This document shows, piece after piece, positions 20,297 to 31,501 of a DNA stretch of 64,000 nucleotides; the stretch's first letter is position 1; the number at the start of each line of letters is the position of its first letter. Position numbers and translations under genes: made by a program. Below the pieces are notes generated by a model. The model saw only the letters and a list, made by a program, of their open reading frames with translations, had not been told where the DNA came from and did not search any database. The stretch is from Cheiracanthium punctorium (Eukaryota > Arthropoda > Arachnida > Araneae > Cheiracanthiidae), in assembly GCA_038373885.1 (NCBI GenBank), contig JAWZYV010017488.1:1-64000 (forward strand), written 5' to 3'.

Positions 20297-20510
20297 TGAA
20301 TCACCGTCGAAGTGCGTATGGGCACCCATCTCGAAGCGGGTGCTTGGAATACCACGTGACCGTCGAGGTCCTGCACTCAAAGGAGAAGAGTGAATCCGCG
20401 CGGCCGCTTCATGTGGCATCGTACGGGCTGGCTCACTGGACTGCGTCGTGCCGAGCGCAAGGGAAGGTTTAGAGGTAGACAGCCAGATTTTGTGAACATC
20501 CATGACTTCT
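20296..20510 (+). repeat. Dispersed repeat R2, copy 1
   Basis: Landmarks GAATGAATCACCGTCGA, ACCACGTGACCGTCGAGGTC, AAAGGAGAAGAGTGAATCC, GCCGAGCGCAAG and CAGCCAGATTTTGTGAAC recur in the same order, diverged, on the minus strand at about 38310-38545. No coding content or ends defined. Confidence 0.6.
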
Positions 20511-21304
20511 GGTTAGAAAAATGAAATCGAACGTGAACCCTGCTAAACATGTTCTTTGTGTTTAGGAATCACCAACTGGGTTTTCACTCACGTGAATTTT
20601 TGGGAATGCGTATATGGAGCTCGATTTCTGACAAAAGAAGTACAGGAGCTCAAGTTGGGTTTACTGTAGAGTACAACAAAAATGACCTAATTTACGGAGT
20701 GAAAATATCCCAAAAGACTTTCAATACAGTAAGGTCTATGGATGCATTCAATTCACAAAGAGTCTAGGGTCCGTCACTATTTTGGCCATGCCCAGAATCT
20801 CGCTAACTATCTCGAGATTTTCAGCTTTTTTCCGCAATATCGCCCATTCAGTGCCGAAAATAAATCTTTCAAACTGAACCCAGCTTGGCAATGTCTTAAA
20901 CAGAAATTGCTAAACCTTAGTATAGTGAATACAGTGTATCGCTTCAAAATAAAATAACTTTAGATGAAGTGTACGAAAAGTATTTAAGATTATTGGAAGT
21001 ACAAGGAAGTTAAGGGGTGGCCACATTAGATTTTTTATATACAACTCGTTATAGGGTCACCCGCTTATAAGGTCACCCCACATATACGATCCCTTTTGAA
21101 AATCCCGGCTGACTGAATAGAAATTCTATATATTTTAATATTAATCTTTTTATAGTAATAAGAAGAAGGATAAATAGTAATGTCTACACTCTTGTTTCGT
21201 CTTGCTTTATTCATAAAAACCTACGTAACTCTTTGTTTACAGAAAAGATAAAAGAAACTATGTGCTGCTGCTCCTTCCCCATTTCCACAAGATTTTGTTG
21301 ATGA
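20511..21304. other. Intergenic sequence with a possible pogo-like end
   Basis: No gene recognised. Near 21015-21085 the words GGTGGCCACATTAG and GGTCACCCGCTTATAAGGTC resemble the right-end subterminal region of the pogo-like element at 10018-11378. This may be an old truncated relative. Confidence 0.35.
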
Positions 21305-21972
21305 GCACTGCAGTGCTATTAAAATCAACCCTGTTTTTGAGCGTCGACATAACTCGTCTACGCACGATGTGTCACGACGAGGCACTTTTCAAATGAGTTT
21401 GCCAGATAACGAGAGGAGAAAGGGGGGGGGGAGAATAAAATGTTAAAAGTCGCACGAGGTTTGCCATTTTTGATAATGGATCTCGAAGTTGGGTGCCAAA
21501 CAATAAGTCTTCAAAACCGAACCGAGCTTGGCGATATCTTCCAAATTGGGCTAGAAACGGGCAAACGCGACAGTTTATTAAAAAGTAGAAGTATAGTTAG
21601 AAAATGCCAGGCGCAGATTGTAAAATAGTTTTAGTAGGCGATTCTAATATAGATTCCAATTACGAAGAAGTGTTTTATGGAACAGGGAAGACCAATACGG
21701 TACACACATAGATTAGGATGGGCTTACTAAATGGTATTTATAAAGGTGAAGTATTTATAAAGAGAAGACCGTTAAACAGTTTTGGTGAGTGATTTAAAAT
21801 GGATCTAAAGATGTGCTTTAGGGAACAAGGAAGAAAAATAAGGCACACTCGTGAATAATAATGCATTTTCCAACTGAATGGAATAAGGAAGAAAAGTAGG
21901 GAGGACGCATGTATTAGGATACGCTTTTAATATATGGCACTTTAGTGCGTATTTAAAATACGAAAGAGTTTC
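21305..21972 (-). repeat. Dispersed repeat R1, copy 2 (without the pogo insertion)
   Basis: Read on the minus strand it follows R1 copy 1 from TATTTTAAATACGCACT through AAAGCGTATC and both ~160-bp tandem units to TTATCTGGCAAACTC and AATAGCACTGCAGTGCTCAT. At the place where copy 1 is interrupted, this copy reads on without a break (CATATATTAAAAGCG near 21930), so it serves as an empty-site reference for the pogo insertion. A G-run at 21421-21431 is private to this copy. Confidence 0.75.
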
Positions 21973-23414
21973 AGATTTTATTTTTATTTATTTTTATAGT
22001 TATTTTATTTTATTTTTGTAAATATGACCCGCTAGTCTCACGCTGTGGGAGATGGCCGGCGAAACAAACAGGTCCGCCGTTTCAGATTAGACGACACTGG
22101 GTTTCAAAATGAACTGCTGTCTGCCGGTCCGACAGTTCTAAAATATAGAACGGACCCGTACGACACAGAATTGGAATGTCGTACCAGTCACGTTTCATGG
22201 GCAGTTTTCTTTTACAAATATCCGTTAATCCGTTCCACAATGCAGGTCATCTCATTTTACCAATGCATGCATATTATTATTCGATCCATTTCATATTTTT
22301 GTGATAGGCGTTCACATTTTTTAAATTCAGCTATTAACCGAAATCAATATATATTGTTCCTACAATTTCTTTTGCTTTGCAATTTTTTTTTAGACCGTGT
22401 GTACGGACCAGTGAAGTCAGGGAGTCACTGGTGCTATCAATCTATTGATTTTAAAATAACTTTGATATTTTACGTTTAACCGCGAAAAATGTAAACTGAA
22501 TAAACAAAGAGTGCATATTTCATGGTTGAGAGTCTACTTTTTTTTGGAAACCAATTCTAAATTTTAAAAATCTAATTTTTTTCTGCACTTAAAGCAGGAG
22601 TTGTACCGTGATCGGAAGTTCGATGGGCGATGACTTGATTTTCTCCCAACACCCCTCAAATCTAATTGGTTTAGACGGTATTTTATTAGTACCCAATACC
22701 ATCTTGATTCCATTAAATCGCAATTAAAGTTTTTACAAAAAATAAAAATCAATAAGTATTTCGTTTCACTTTAAATTTAAAAAAAAAGAAAAGAAAAATA
22801 AACAATCATTTCAGAGTAGTATAATAAAATTACAATTTTAAAAAGTTGTTTGCAACTTTTGACTTTGAATTTTTATTTTCAAAAATGTAATGTACAAATT
22901 TCCTAAAAACTAATTTTTCTAAATTTTGGAGTTGAAATTTTAGAAATTAAAAAAAGTACAATTTTTTAATTATTAAGTTTCAGATATGTAGCAAATTGCA
23001 GATTGTTTTTCTGACCAGACTTGCAAATATAAAACATAGGCATTTTTATTTTTGTTTAGGTATTGGAGTCAATTGACTTTCAGTTTAACGACTATAACAT
23101 AAAACTGTAGAAAGCCTTCTGAGAGAATTATTTTCAAAATTCTGCATTGAACAAAATTAATTGAAAATTAAAATTTTTAGAGCCTTTACAAGTAAAATTA
23201 GGTCTGTTTTATTTTCTAGGATTTTTCATACATGCAGAGTGGATAAGATATGTGTGTCAGTAACAAAAGCATTGCTTTTTAAAAACCATGTAACTTAATT
23301 AAAAATGTCTTTTTGCTATAATGTGAAATCTCTCTGAATTCAATTTTAAATTGATACATTGAGGCATTTTGTTGTTTGTTTAACATGCACATTAACACCT
23401 TACAAAAATTAATA
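21973..23414. other. Intergenic AT-rich sequence
   Basis: No recognised gene. A frame at 22045-22479 has no family features and starts in ordinary sequence. Confidence 0.4.
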
Positions 23415-25595
23415 AGTAGAAATGTAAGCGTTGTTACTATTTCAGTTGTGTTTAAAGAACTTTTTAATGCATGTTTATGTTTCCAAACTAGTGAAATTTT
23501 GCTTCAAAGACAGCTTTCTACACATATTTAGTTAACTTTGAAATTATTGTTGAATGTTTTTTGAAAATCAATGAAAACTTACCCTGATACTTTTTCTTCC
23601 TGCTGATTTTCTTTCAAGTGTTAAATGACCACTATTAAACTTCAAAAGTTTTGATTATATATGTACTTGTAGATGTGTCACTTATTGTAAAATGAAACAA
23701 GCATTTGTGATCATTATAAAAATATCTTTATTTCTTTCGTTTTAAATTTATGTATTATTTTCGGTCTTGTTTATATATACTGTAATATCAGGGATAAAAA
23801 CGTTTCTTTTTCTTATTACATGGGAAAACAGCATATGTATGCTGATATTTTTTTATGTTTTATGTTTTATGTAAAGTTTTATGGACATTGACAAAGTTCG
23901 TCTAAATATTTTTATAGGACTGTGTCATTTTAAATACAAAACACCACTGAATGTTGAATGGAAATGAGTAAAAACGTTTATTTTGCTTCTTTTTCTCTCT
24001 TTTGTTTCTGGAAAAATTCCTTTCAAATAGGAGATAACTGAACTTCAATCATTTTATTTTCATTTTTGATATGTCACTTAATGTACATTGTACTGCGCAC
24101 AATACTCAAGAAGGTTTATTGATTAAAAATCTTGTATTTTTAATGCCTGTATGTCCATCAAAATGGAAGTTTCTGCTATATACCCGTGGGCTATTGTGCG
24201 AATAAATGAATCAATAACATTAGAATGTCCAACTTTTAAAGAAAAAAGTAAGTTTCAAGCTTTTTAAAAATAAATTAAAAACAGATACAGTTACTTTTGC
24301 ATGTTGGCTGCCGGGAGCATTCAAGTTCACCTGGGTGCCATGAGTGACTCAACCGTGTTGCTTATCCCTATGGGCACTCTCTTGAAAAGAGATGAAATAT
24401 TTCTATCCAGTGAGATTTTTGTATTCGAGATGTTTTGTGCAAAAGTGTTTCATATTCTTTTATATGTATTTTATTTTACCCATAAAAATAATAAAAAGAA
24501 ATAGCATTACTTGAAAAAAAAAAGAACTGCATAAAAAAAAAATTAAAAAGCCATTGCTACACAATAATTTTAAAAATGTTGCATTAAAAAAAGCTTTGTT
24601 TAAAAAAATGCTTTAAACGAAAATAGAGTATTACTTTAAAAACGTTATACGAAAGAGCAATGTATAAAAAATATACATTTGTATTTAATGGTCTATAAAC
24701 AGGCAAAAATTATGTCATTTTGTTGTAAATCTTGTAACATTTCTTTGTGCGTATTGAGTGGCTAGTCATACTCATGGCATCCGAGTGAAACACTATTGCA
24801 TGAAAACCACGAACACGTCGCCGATGATCTAAATTATTGATTGAGAAAATATCTTTATTCTTAAGCTTGCAGATCAATACAAATAAATCTCTCATACATC
24901 TATTTATATATTTTCTCTCCAGGCGGCTCGTCCGGTAGCAGCCCGGTCATTTAAACTCGGTTCCCATCAAGAACACCGAAAGTGAAGCAGCGCCGACCTT
25001 GGTCACCTTGGGAGGCTGACCGCCTCTCTCGACCGGGCTGCTGTTAGAACCGTGTACGCTAAAGGGAGCTTCTGCAAGCAAATTTTTCTTGGCTTCAACA
25101 CCCTCCCTGGTGAAACGATCACTGTGGAGTTGCCAGTCCAGGTGCAAATGTCTCTCATTTGAATCCGTTAAAAATAAGGCGACCCGTTAAAGGAGGCAGC
25201 ATGGACGTGCCTACCACTCGCCTCCAGAATGAAATGGCCAAACATTATCGGCCCTCGTAAAGGCCAAGCTTACGTTCAGCAGCTGGCCCAACCTGAGAGG
25301 ACAAAAAAATTCCCGCATTCAAATGCGGTATGTGGCCGCCCGAATAATACTACATTTTATTTATTTATTTATTGAATTTTTCTGCGGTGGCAGCCAACAT
25401 GTTATCATAATATACTTAAAGTGCACGTCGCACAACCTAAACACAGTGATTTTGAAAAGAAAGAGAAATGACACCTTGTCAATCAAATTTTATGAATAAT
25501 AATAAAAGTTAGAATTCAATTTTATTTTATAAATTATGCGCTTTGATTATAGTGTGCCTATTGTTTAACTCTATTAGGCGAGCCTAGAGCCAGGC
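23415..25595 (+). repeat. Tandem unit U1 of a diverged large duplication
   Basis: U1 aligns along its length with U2 (25596-28175). Matching blocks include GAAATGTAAGC-TTGTTAC (23422 and 25607), CAACTTACCCTGATACT-like text, CATGTTGGCTGCCGGGAGCA (24300 and 26857), TGTTGCTTATCCCT, CACTCTCTTGAAAAG, a pyrimidine tract ending CTCCAG at 24922, and GCAGCCAACATGTTA near 25390. The offset between units grows from about 2.19 to 2.67 kb because U2 has extra A-rich and other sequence. A candidate short terminal exon lies at 24923-24985. The unit's nature, gene or repeat, is unknown. Confidence 0.7.
24923..24985 (+). CDS. Candidate short terminal exon in tandem unit U1 (weak)
   Basis: A pyrimidine-rich tract ending TTTTCTCTCCAG gives a plausible splice acceptor at 24922. 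The following frame encodes 20 residues ending RSFKLGSHQEHRK and a TGA. The other unit has the same acceptor position and the same last 13 residues at 27594-27641. Over the final 42 bases the two differ only at two third-codon positions, both synonymous (Ser and Phe), and the length difference upstream is five whole codons. The adjacent sequence after the stop is also similar, though less so, and another frame is open here too, so coding is only a possibility. No upstream exon could be identified and the protein is not recognised. Confidence 0.2.
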   Translation, partial: AARPVAARSFKLGSHQEHRK

Positions 25596-27067
25596 ATAAA
25601 TAAATAGAAATGTAAGCTTTGTTACCTCTTCTTTGTACAAAAGAACATTTAGAGGTCTGTTTTCCAGACTTATATAGTACAGTTTTGCTACAAAGGCTTT
25701 TTACATATTTTTGAGTTATCTGCAGTTATCGTTTAGTGTTTGTTTTAAATCAATGACAACTTACCCTGATACTGTTTCATCCTTCGAATTTTATTTCGTG
25801 TGTAAAGTGACCACTATTAAATTTAAGCTGTTTTGTTTTTATTTGTAGTTTCAGATGTGTTACCTAATGTAAGATGCCTCAAACATTTGTGGTCATTATA
25901 AAAAAAAAATATTTATTGTTTAGTTTTAGATTTATGTATTATTTTTAAACTTGTTAAAATGTACTGTAACTCCCGAGGAAAAAAAAAGTTAGCATTTTTT
26001 ATTTTATTTACTTATTTATTATTACGTTGTTGTTGTTTTTATTGCATGGTAAAACAGTGGATCTATGTTTTTTATTTATGTTTGTTGTTTTATGTAGTTT
26101 CAAGGCATTGAAAAGGGTTGTCTAGATTTTTTTTACATATAGCTGTGTCGTTTTAAATGGTAAACATCATTAAATGCTTGTTAGAAGTCAGTGAAAATGT
26201 TTATTTTGACGACATGCACAGTACTTAACCTTTTGCAGGCCAGTGTTCCCAATTGGGAATATACAATTAAAATTTATTGAAAAATTAAATTTTATGAACA
26301 TTGACGTGAAAAAATGTGCTGATAAAATTAATAGATGACTTGATATTTTTTAAATGGAAGTTGCTTTTTATCATGAGTGGAGAAACTCATGCAAATAGCC
26401 ATTTTCATAAATTCTGACAGAGCTGTCTTGGTACACCCCCCTACCCCTTCAAACTTAATTCATATCTTTAATTAATAAATCATTTATTAGTTCTTAATAT
26501 TCCACTTGTTATTCAGACTATACATCAGTCTATTCCGTTTTTTGAAAACAATGTAAAAAAGTTAGAAATGGCCTATGCTCTTAACTAACGCATTAGAAGA
26601 CAAAACATGCAAAATAATTTTTTAAATGCCTCCATCTCAACTTGGTCTGTAAAAGTTTGAGAAGTGTTATTGGTAAAAAAAAACGTATTTTGAATGTCTA
26701 TACGTCGTTCCAAAATGGAAGATATTGCCCTGTGCATCGTTGGGATGCTATGCAAACAATTAAATAAACACATTTAAACGACAATGTTAGAATTTGAAAT
26801 TTAAAATGTGTCTCAAAAAATGTCAGGCTTAAAATAAACGGGCACGGTCACTTCTACATGTTGGCTGCCGGGAGCATTCAGTGCAAGTTCACGCGGGTGT
26901 CATGAGTGTGTGAACCTTGTTGCTTATCCCTGTAGGTACTCCCTTGAAAAGTGTGAAAATATATGTATCCAACTACATTTTCGTATTCAATATGTTCTTT
27001 AGTTGTTCTTTAGTTAGTGTTGAATATTCATGTACTTTATTTTATTTTATTTATAAAAGTAATATTA

Positions 27068-27315
27068 GACAAAAAAAAGGCTCTAACCCCCCCCCCCAAA
27101 AAAAAAGAAAAAAAAGCTATATAAAAAAAGAAAAGCTATGCAAAAAATGAAAAAAAAAGCTATCAAAAAAAAAAAATTAAAAAAAGAAAAGCTATTCAAA
27201 AAAGAAAGAAAAAAAGCTATCAAAAACAAAAAAAAAAGAAAAGAAAAGAAAAAGAGCCAAAAAAATTTCCTAAAAAAAAAGAAAGAAAGAAAAAAAGAGC
27301 ATAGCTTAAGGGGAG
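27068..27315 (+). repeat. A-rich simple sequence with repeated AAAAGCTAT
   Basis: Poly-A runs broken by G, with the word AAAAGCTAT or AAAAAGCTAT repeated several times (for example at about 27111, 27131, 27158 and 27187). Long lysine-rich or phenylalanine-rich frames here are artefacts of composition. Confidence 0.75.
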
Positions 27316-27593
27316 GGGTAGAAAAGAAAAGAGCATTGTATAAAAAATGTATATATGTACACATTTGTACTTAAAGCTCCATAAATCGTCAAAGTTTGTA
27401 TTGTTTTGTCGAAAAGCATGTAATCTTTCAATATATGCATTTGTTATTATGTAATTCTTAGTAATACTCATGACACCCAAGTGAAAGAATATTCTATAAA
27501 AACCATGGGCTCATCGCCGCTCATCCCGTTATTTTGTTTTCAAAATGTTGTTACAAATCAATTTCTCATACATTTGTTATATTTTCACTCCAG

Positions 27594-27641
27594 GCGGTCC
27601 GGTCCTTCAAACTCGGTTCCCATCAAGAACACCGAAAGTGA
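27594..27641 (+). CDS. Candidate short terminal exon in tandem unit U2 (weak)
   Basis: This is the counterpart of 24923-24985. It follows TTTTCACTCCAG, encodes AVRSFKLGSHQEHRK and stops at TGA (27639-27641). Compared with U1, the last 13 codons differ only by synonymous third-base changes. See the U1 entry for the reasons to doubt it. The protein is not recognised. Confidence 0.2.
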   Translation, partial: AVRSFKLGSHQEHRK

Positions 27642-28175
27642 AACAGCACCGACCCAGGTCAGTGCTTGGGAGGGTGACCCCCCCTCTCTCGACTGGACTG
27701 CTGTGGGATCGTGCACGCTGAAGGGAGTTCGAACAAGTCAAATGTATCGTGGCTCCAATGTCCTCCCTGTCGGAAAGATACCTGCGGAAGGGGCCTGTCC
27801 AGGTGCTAAGTCTCTCATTGGAAGTCCGCTCAAAGTTAGCAAACCAATAATGTCCAGACACCTCCAGAATGAAACGACCAACACATCCAGCCTTTGTGGT
27901 GGTCGAGCTTAGTTGAACCGGACATTGGAAAGGGAAAAAAGTCCCGGCTGCTCGAATAATGACCTTGTTTTTCAGCGGCAGCCAACATGTTAACATTAAT
28001 GTTTTTAAAGTGTATGACGCACACCCTAAAAACGGAGATATCAGGGGGGGAAAACACAGATTAGTCCTTGTGAATGGAATTTCATGAATAATGACAAATT
28101 ATAAAAATGTCTTTCATTTTAAAAATCGCACGCTTTAATTCTAGTGTGCATAGTATTGAACGCTTTGAGCCCGAT

Positions 28176-28689
28176 TATCTTTCGGGTTCATCTTTTACAC
28201 ATCTAAGCTATAAAAGTGCCGACTCTGTTTGTTATCTCTCCAAAATCTGCGTATGAAACGTTCAATTTAAATATATATGTATATACATGCAAATTTCAAC
28301 AAGAAACAGAATTGTGTAATATGAATGACCTAGACTTAGTCCCTTTTTTAACATTCCGTGGTCCTATTGCTGTGTTTAACAAGTTTTACTCAATAATGTT
28401 TGTTTAGAAATCAAAGCCATATTTGATCTTTTTACAACACTGTGGTCACTTTATTAGGCAAGTCTAAAATTTTATGTTAAATATACTTTCTGACATGTAA
28501 CTTTTTTTTAAACCTTAAAGCATGCTGTTTGCATATTAAAACAGGCAATTTCTTATTCAATATTCATTCTCAGTACGTTTAAATAGTATTTTTCATAACA
28601 GATAAGATCAGCATTTATAATTAAAAAAGATATTAAACTATTTATCTAACGAGTCTTTAAAAAAAAATCATGAAAAGAACTAAAGCTTC
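28176..28689. other. Intergenic sequence
   Basis: No gene recognised. A short hairpin can form from GAGCCCGA and TCGGGTTC (28167-28190). Confidence 0.4.
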
Positions 28690-28931
28690 TTCCCAGCCCA
28701 GACCTCGAGCCCCACCAGTGACCGAGCGCAAAGCGCTCTGAACTGAAAAGCGATAGGTGCCCGGTTCCAAACCGGGTGACGTACGCCAGCCTGACCGTTC
28801 GGAGTTTTCCGCTGTTTCCTCCGAAACTTAACGTAAATAGGGGTTGAGACAGAAAGGCCCTCACGAAGGGCACCCCCCCCGCTCGGCCTAGAGCCCACGT
28901 GTAGCTGACTGGCCGTAATCCCTCAACAGAA
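28690..28931 (+). mobile_element. tRNA-derived SINE, second copy
   Basis: A-box-like sequence around 28718-28730 and a B-box-like GGTTCCAAACC at 28763-28773, followed by CGGAGTTTTCCGCTGTTTCC, CGAAACTTAACG, GGGGTTGAGACAGAAAGGCC and TGGCCGTAATCCC. The order matches the SINE at 15834-16056 throughout. No clear target duplication or tail was found, so it is an older copy. It lies directly upstream of the large duplication starting at 28961. Confidence 0.8.
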
Positions 28932-28960
28932 CGCAACGCCAGATCTCAAAGTGCTAAAGT

Positions 28961-31501
28961 ATTGAATCTTAATTGTTTTTTTAAATCAACACTACTTTCA
29001 GAAACTGTACTCAGGCCAACTGCTCTTGCACACTTTTAATTTTAAAAATGATATTTCATCCAACTATTGTGTATTGTACTCACATAACTATAGTTATTTC
29101 CTCTCCAGTCAGGAAAATAGACATGTTACGCATTTTTTCTAATCTAAAAAGGGCAACACTTTTTAAATGTAATGAATATAAAGTCTGAAATTCTACCAGT
29201 TACGAAGTACTGATTTCTGAACGCCACAATAGAAAGTATTTCTGACATCATTATCAACCAATATCAATTGAATCCAGAACTAAAAATTCAAAACAGAAAT
29301 TTTCTTTTGGTGTTCAACTGTTTGAAAAGAAGTTTTTTGAATGATGAACTGTATCTTTTTAATAGCACGGCCAATCAATAGGCTCCTAGCTGACCTAGTC
29401 ATCATTTGTTTGATTCGTTCATCATTCCAGCGTGAGTGTAAGCCCGAGACACTCTGTTACCAGGAGCAACTTGACAGAAACCGTGTGAAGGGGACGAGTG
29501 CGGAAGGCTGCCGGAGTCTTGTGGGGGACTGAGTTCTGCCGCTCCGTTCTTGGATCCGGGATTATGTTGCGGGCTCAGTCACTCTGTAGTTTTTCTACAT
29601 TCATTTTTCGCGCTGTTCCAAGCTGTCTACACGCTGTCTCAGGCTAGTGTTTTTCTTCATAGTCGTCCCATCTGACTATTTCCATCTACACGCTGGCTTT
29701 GAATCGCCCGGCCCATGGACTGTTTGGAGTGGACGCCTCTTTCTACCAGGACCTAGTCATCGCTGCAGCTGATTTGGGCTTGCGGGTGGCAGCCGACAAA
29801 TGGTGTGGCGGTCTTCAGACGCTGGCGTAGGACCCGTTAAATAACAGCAACCAGAATGCAGGAGAATATTTCAGAAGACCGTCGCTTTGTCGATGTGGCA
29901 CCCCTTCCGGGGCGACATAGGGCGCCGTCCTCGACTGTCGGTTGTGATTCCGTCCTGGCTGCATCACGCTTCTCTCCATCAAGCCCTCCTAACATTGTCT
30001 AGGTCCTTTTTACCTTTTTCTAAAGACTTTCGTCACCATTCTCGGTTTTCTGCCACCTCCTGGGAGAGTCACTCTACTTTTTAGCATCTTCACGTTCTCC
30101 AGCCGCTCTGTCATCCATGGACACTGGTTCATCGAATCATCGGCTCCTTGGAATGTATGGTGTGAGTCTTCAACTTGTTGAGATGGTTCATCGCTTCCTC
30201 TGATGGTCGGTTTGCGTGTAGCAGGCGACCCACGGTGTGGCGGCTTTCCTGAGACTGTTGTAGTATCCGCTAAAGAAAAGCTACAATGAATGGTTTCAAG
30301 ACCGTAGCCTGGCTCCCTCAGTGGAGGGTTAGTCGTCACTTTGTGGACGTGGCACCCTTTCCAGGGCGACGTTGGGCACCCTCCTCCGATGTTTGTTGTG
30401 ACTCATCTCGGTTTGTTCACGTTTCGTGCCAGCCACTCCTAGTCATTGGACTTTGTTTACTTTTCATCGCTGCTATCTTGTGGTCGTGGCCGAGCAACCC
30501 GCTGTGAAGCTCACTCCTAGTGGGTGGGGGGAAGGTGGGTCGGCCTCCATTCCATCTCTTTTTTTCCATCTTCAACTTGCAGCTTGTTCAGCTCTTGTTC
30601 TCTCTCTTTACCTTGTCCTCGTTCTCTCGGCCCGACATTTTCGAGCCGTAATCGATTTTACGCCCCTGTCATGTTTTGGGGAATTTTAACATCAAGATAA
30701 TTCAATTACACTCTGGAGGTTAACGCCGTAGGAACTTCCTTAAAACGCCTATTTCGGTTCAGTTGCTTAAATAGTAATAAATCATTCATAAGTCGTCGGC
30801 TGTAATATTGATAATATACATAAAAGCCGCCACAACTAAAACGATTGTATGAATAAAAAAAGCAATATTAAAGATTTTTTGATTTAAAGAACATCTTATC
30901 AAATTGCATTTAAAAAATTCTGGCAGACTTTCACTCCCCACGTGCAAAAATTGCATATAACTTGACATCAATACTTGCTTATAAGTATTCCCCGTACAAC
31001 ACAAATAAAAGAAACTGAATACATTTACACATCTGTCTATCCAAGATGTTAAGTTTCTATTTTATCCAGAACTAAAAATTTTTTAAAAACCTAAAAAGGT
31101 GTTTTAATGACGATCAACTGTATCTTTTTCATAGTATAGCCAATAAATATGCTCCCAGTTGAGCTAGTGATAAATTATTTATAAGTTATCAGCTGTAATA
31201 TTTATAATGTACATAAAAGTCGTCACAACTAAGACGATTGTATGAATAAAAAGTTGTATTTGTAAACTTTTCCCATTTGTTGTTTTTATAACCTGAGCAT
31301 TTTATTTTAAGTTTGTAAAAATTCATCTGTATGAAACAATGTACTTCCTGAAACGACTTACGAAGCCAGGAACGTTTGGAAGATTTAAAGAAATTTTTAG
31401 TTCTTTCAAAGGATTTTTTCGCCAATTATGTTTAAACTTCTGTAGTAACATGAAAACTGTTTCCATGCTGTGGGTGATCGCATTATCATTGAAAGAAATC
31501 A
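28961..31501 (+). repeat. Recent segmental tandem duplication, copy D1
   Basis: The sequence from ATTGAATCTTAATTG at 28961 repeats from 31502 with only scattered substitutions and small indels, a period of 2541 bases. D1 contains an AT-rich flank, a GC-rich core (about 29420-30690) and an AT-rich tail ending GAAAGAAATCA. Compared with D2 it lacks about 550 bases: after AATGAATAAAAA-type sequence at 31249 it jumps to the GTTGTATTTGTAAAC block that D2 has only at 34338. The core contains two diverged modules about 455 bases apart. No intact gene recognised. Confidence 0.88.
29894..30390 (+). repeat. Older 455-bp tandem modules inside D1
   Basis: GTGGCACCCCTTCCGGGGCG at 29897 and GTGGCACCCTTTCCAGGGCG at 30349, each followed by GGGC-CC-TCCTC and TTGTGA, mark two diverged modules. 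Both are preceded by AAGACCGT and a TGTGGC-GGC stretch (29803 and 30236). The same pair exists in D2 at 32433 and 32886, so this duplication is older than the D1/D2 event. The translation R-x-FVDVAP-x-PGR occurs in all four modules, but frames around it are broken. Confidence 0.65.

Larger units (their letters stand above)
25596..28175 (+). repeat. Tandem unit U2 of the diverged large duplication
   Basis: This is the second copy of the unit described at 23415-25595, with all its landmarks in the same order. It is longer because of an A-rich insert-like tract at 27068-27300 and other expansions. It ends around CGCACGCTTTAATTCTAGTG (28127-28146), matching GCGCTTTGATTATAGTG near 25538 in U1. A private 5-base insertion after CATTCA near 26880 breaks the reading frame that U1 has at 24301-24504, arguing that this block is not coding. 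Confidence 0.7.

Noticed and set aside
19655..20503. Longest open frame in the window (282 residues, minus strand, His/Thr-rich)
   Set aside because: It is the translation of the TGTR simple-sequence tract. A second overlapping frame is open for the same reason, and no domain is visible.
22045..22479. 144-residue open frame
   Set aside because: Starts at GTG in ordinary sequence, with no recognisable domain and no supporting splice or repeat evidence.
27083..27480. Phenylalanine- and lysine-rich open frames
   Set aside because: Products of the A-rich/T-rich low-complexity tract.
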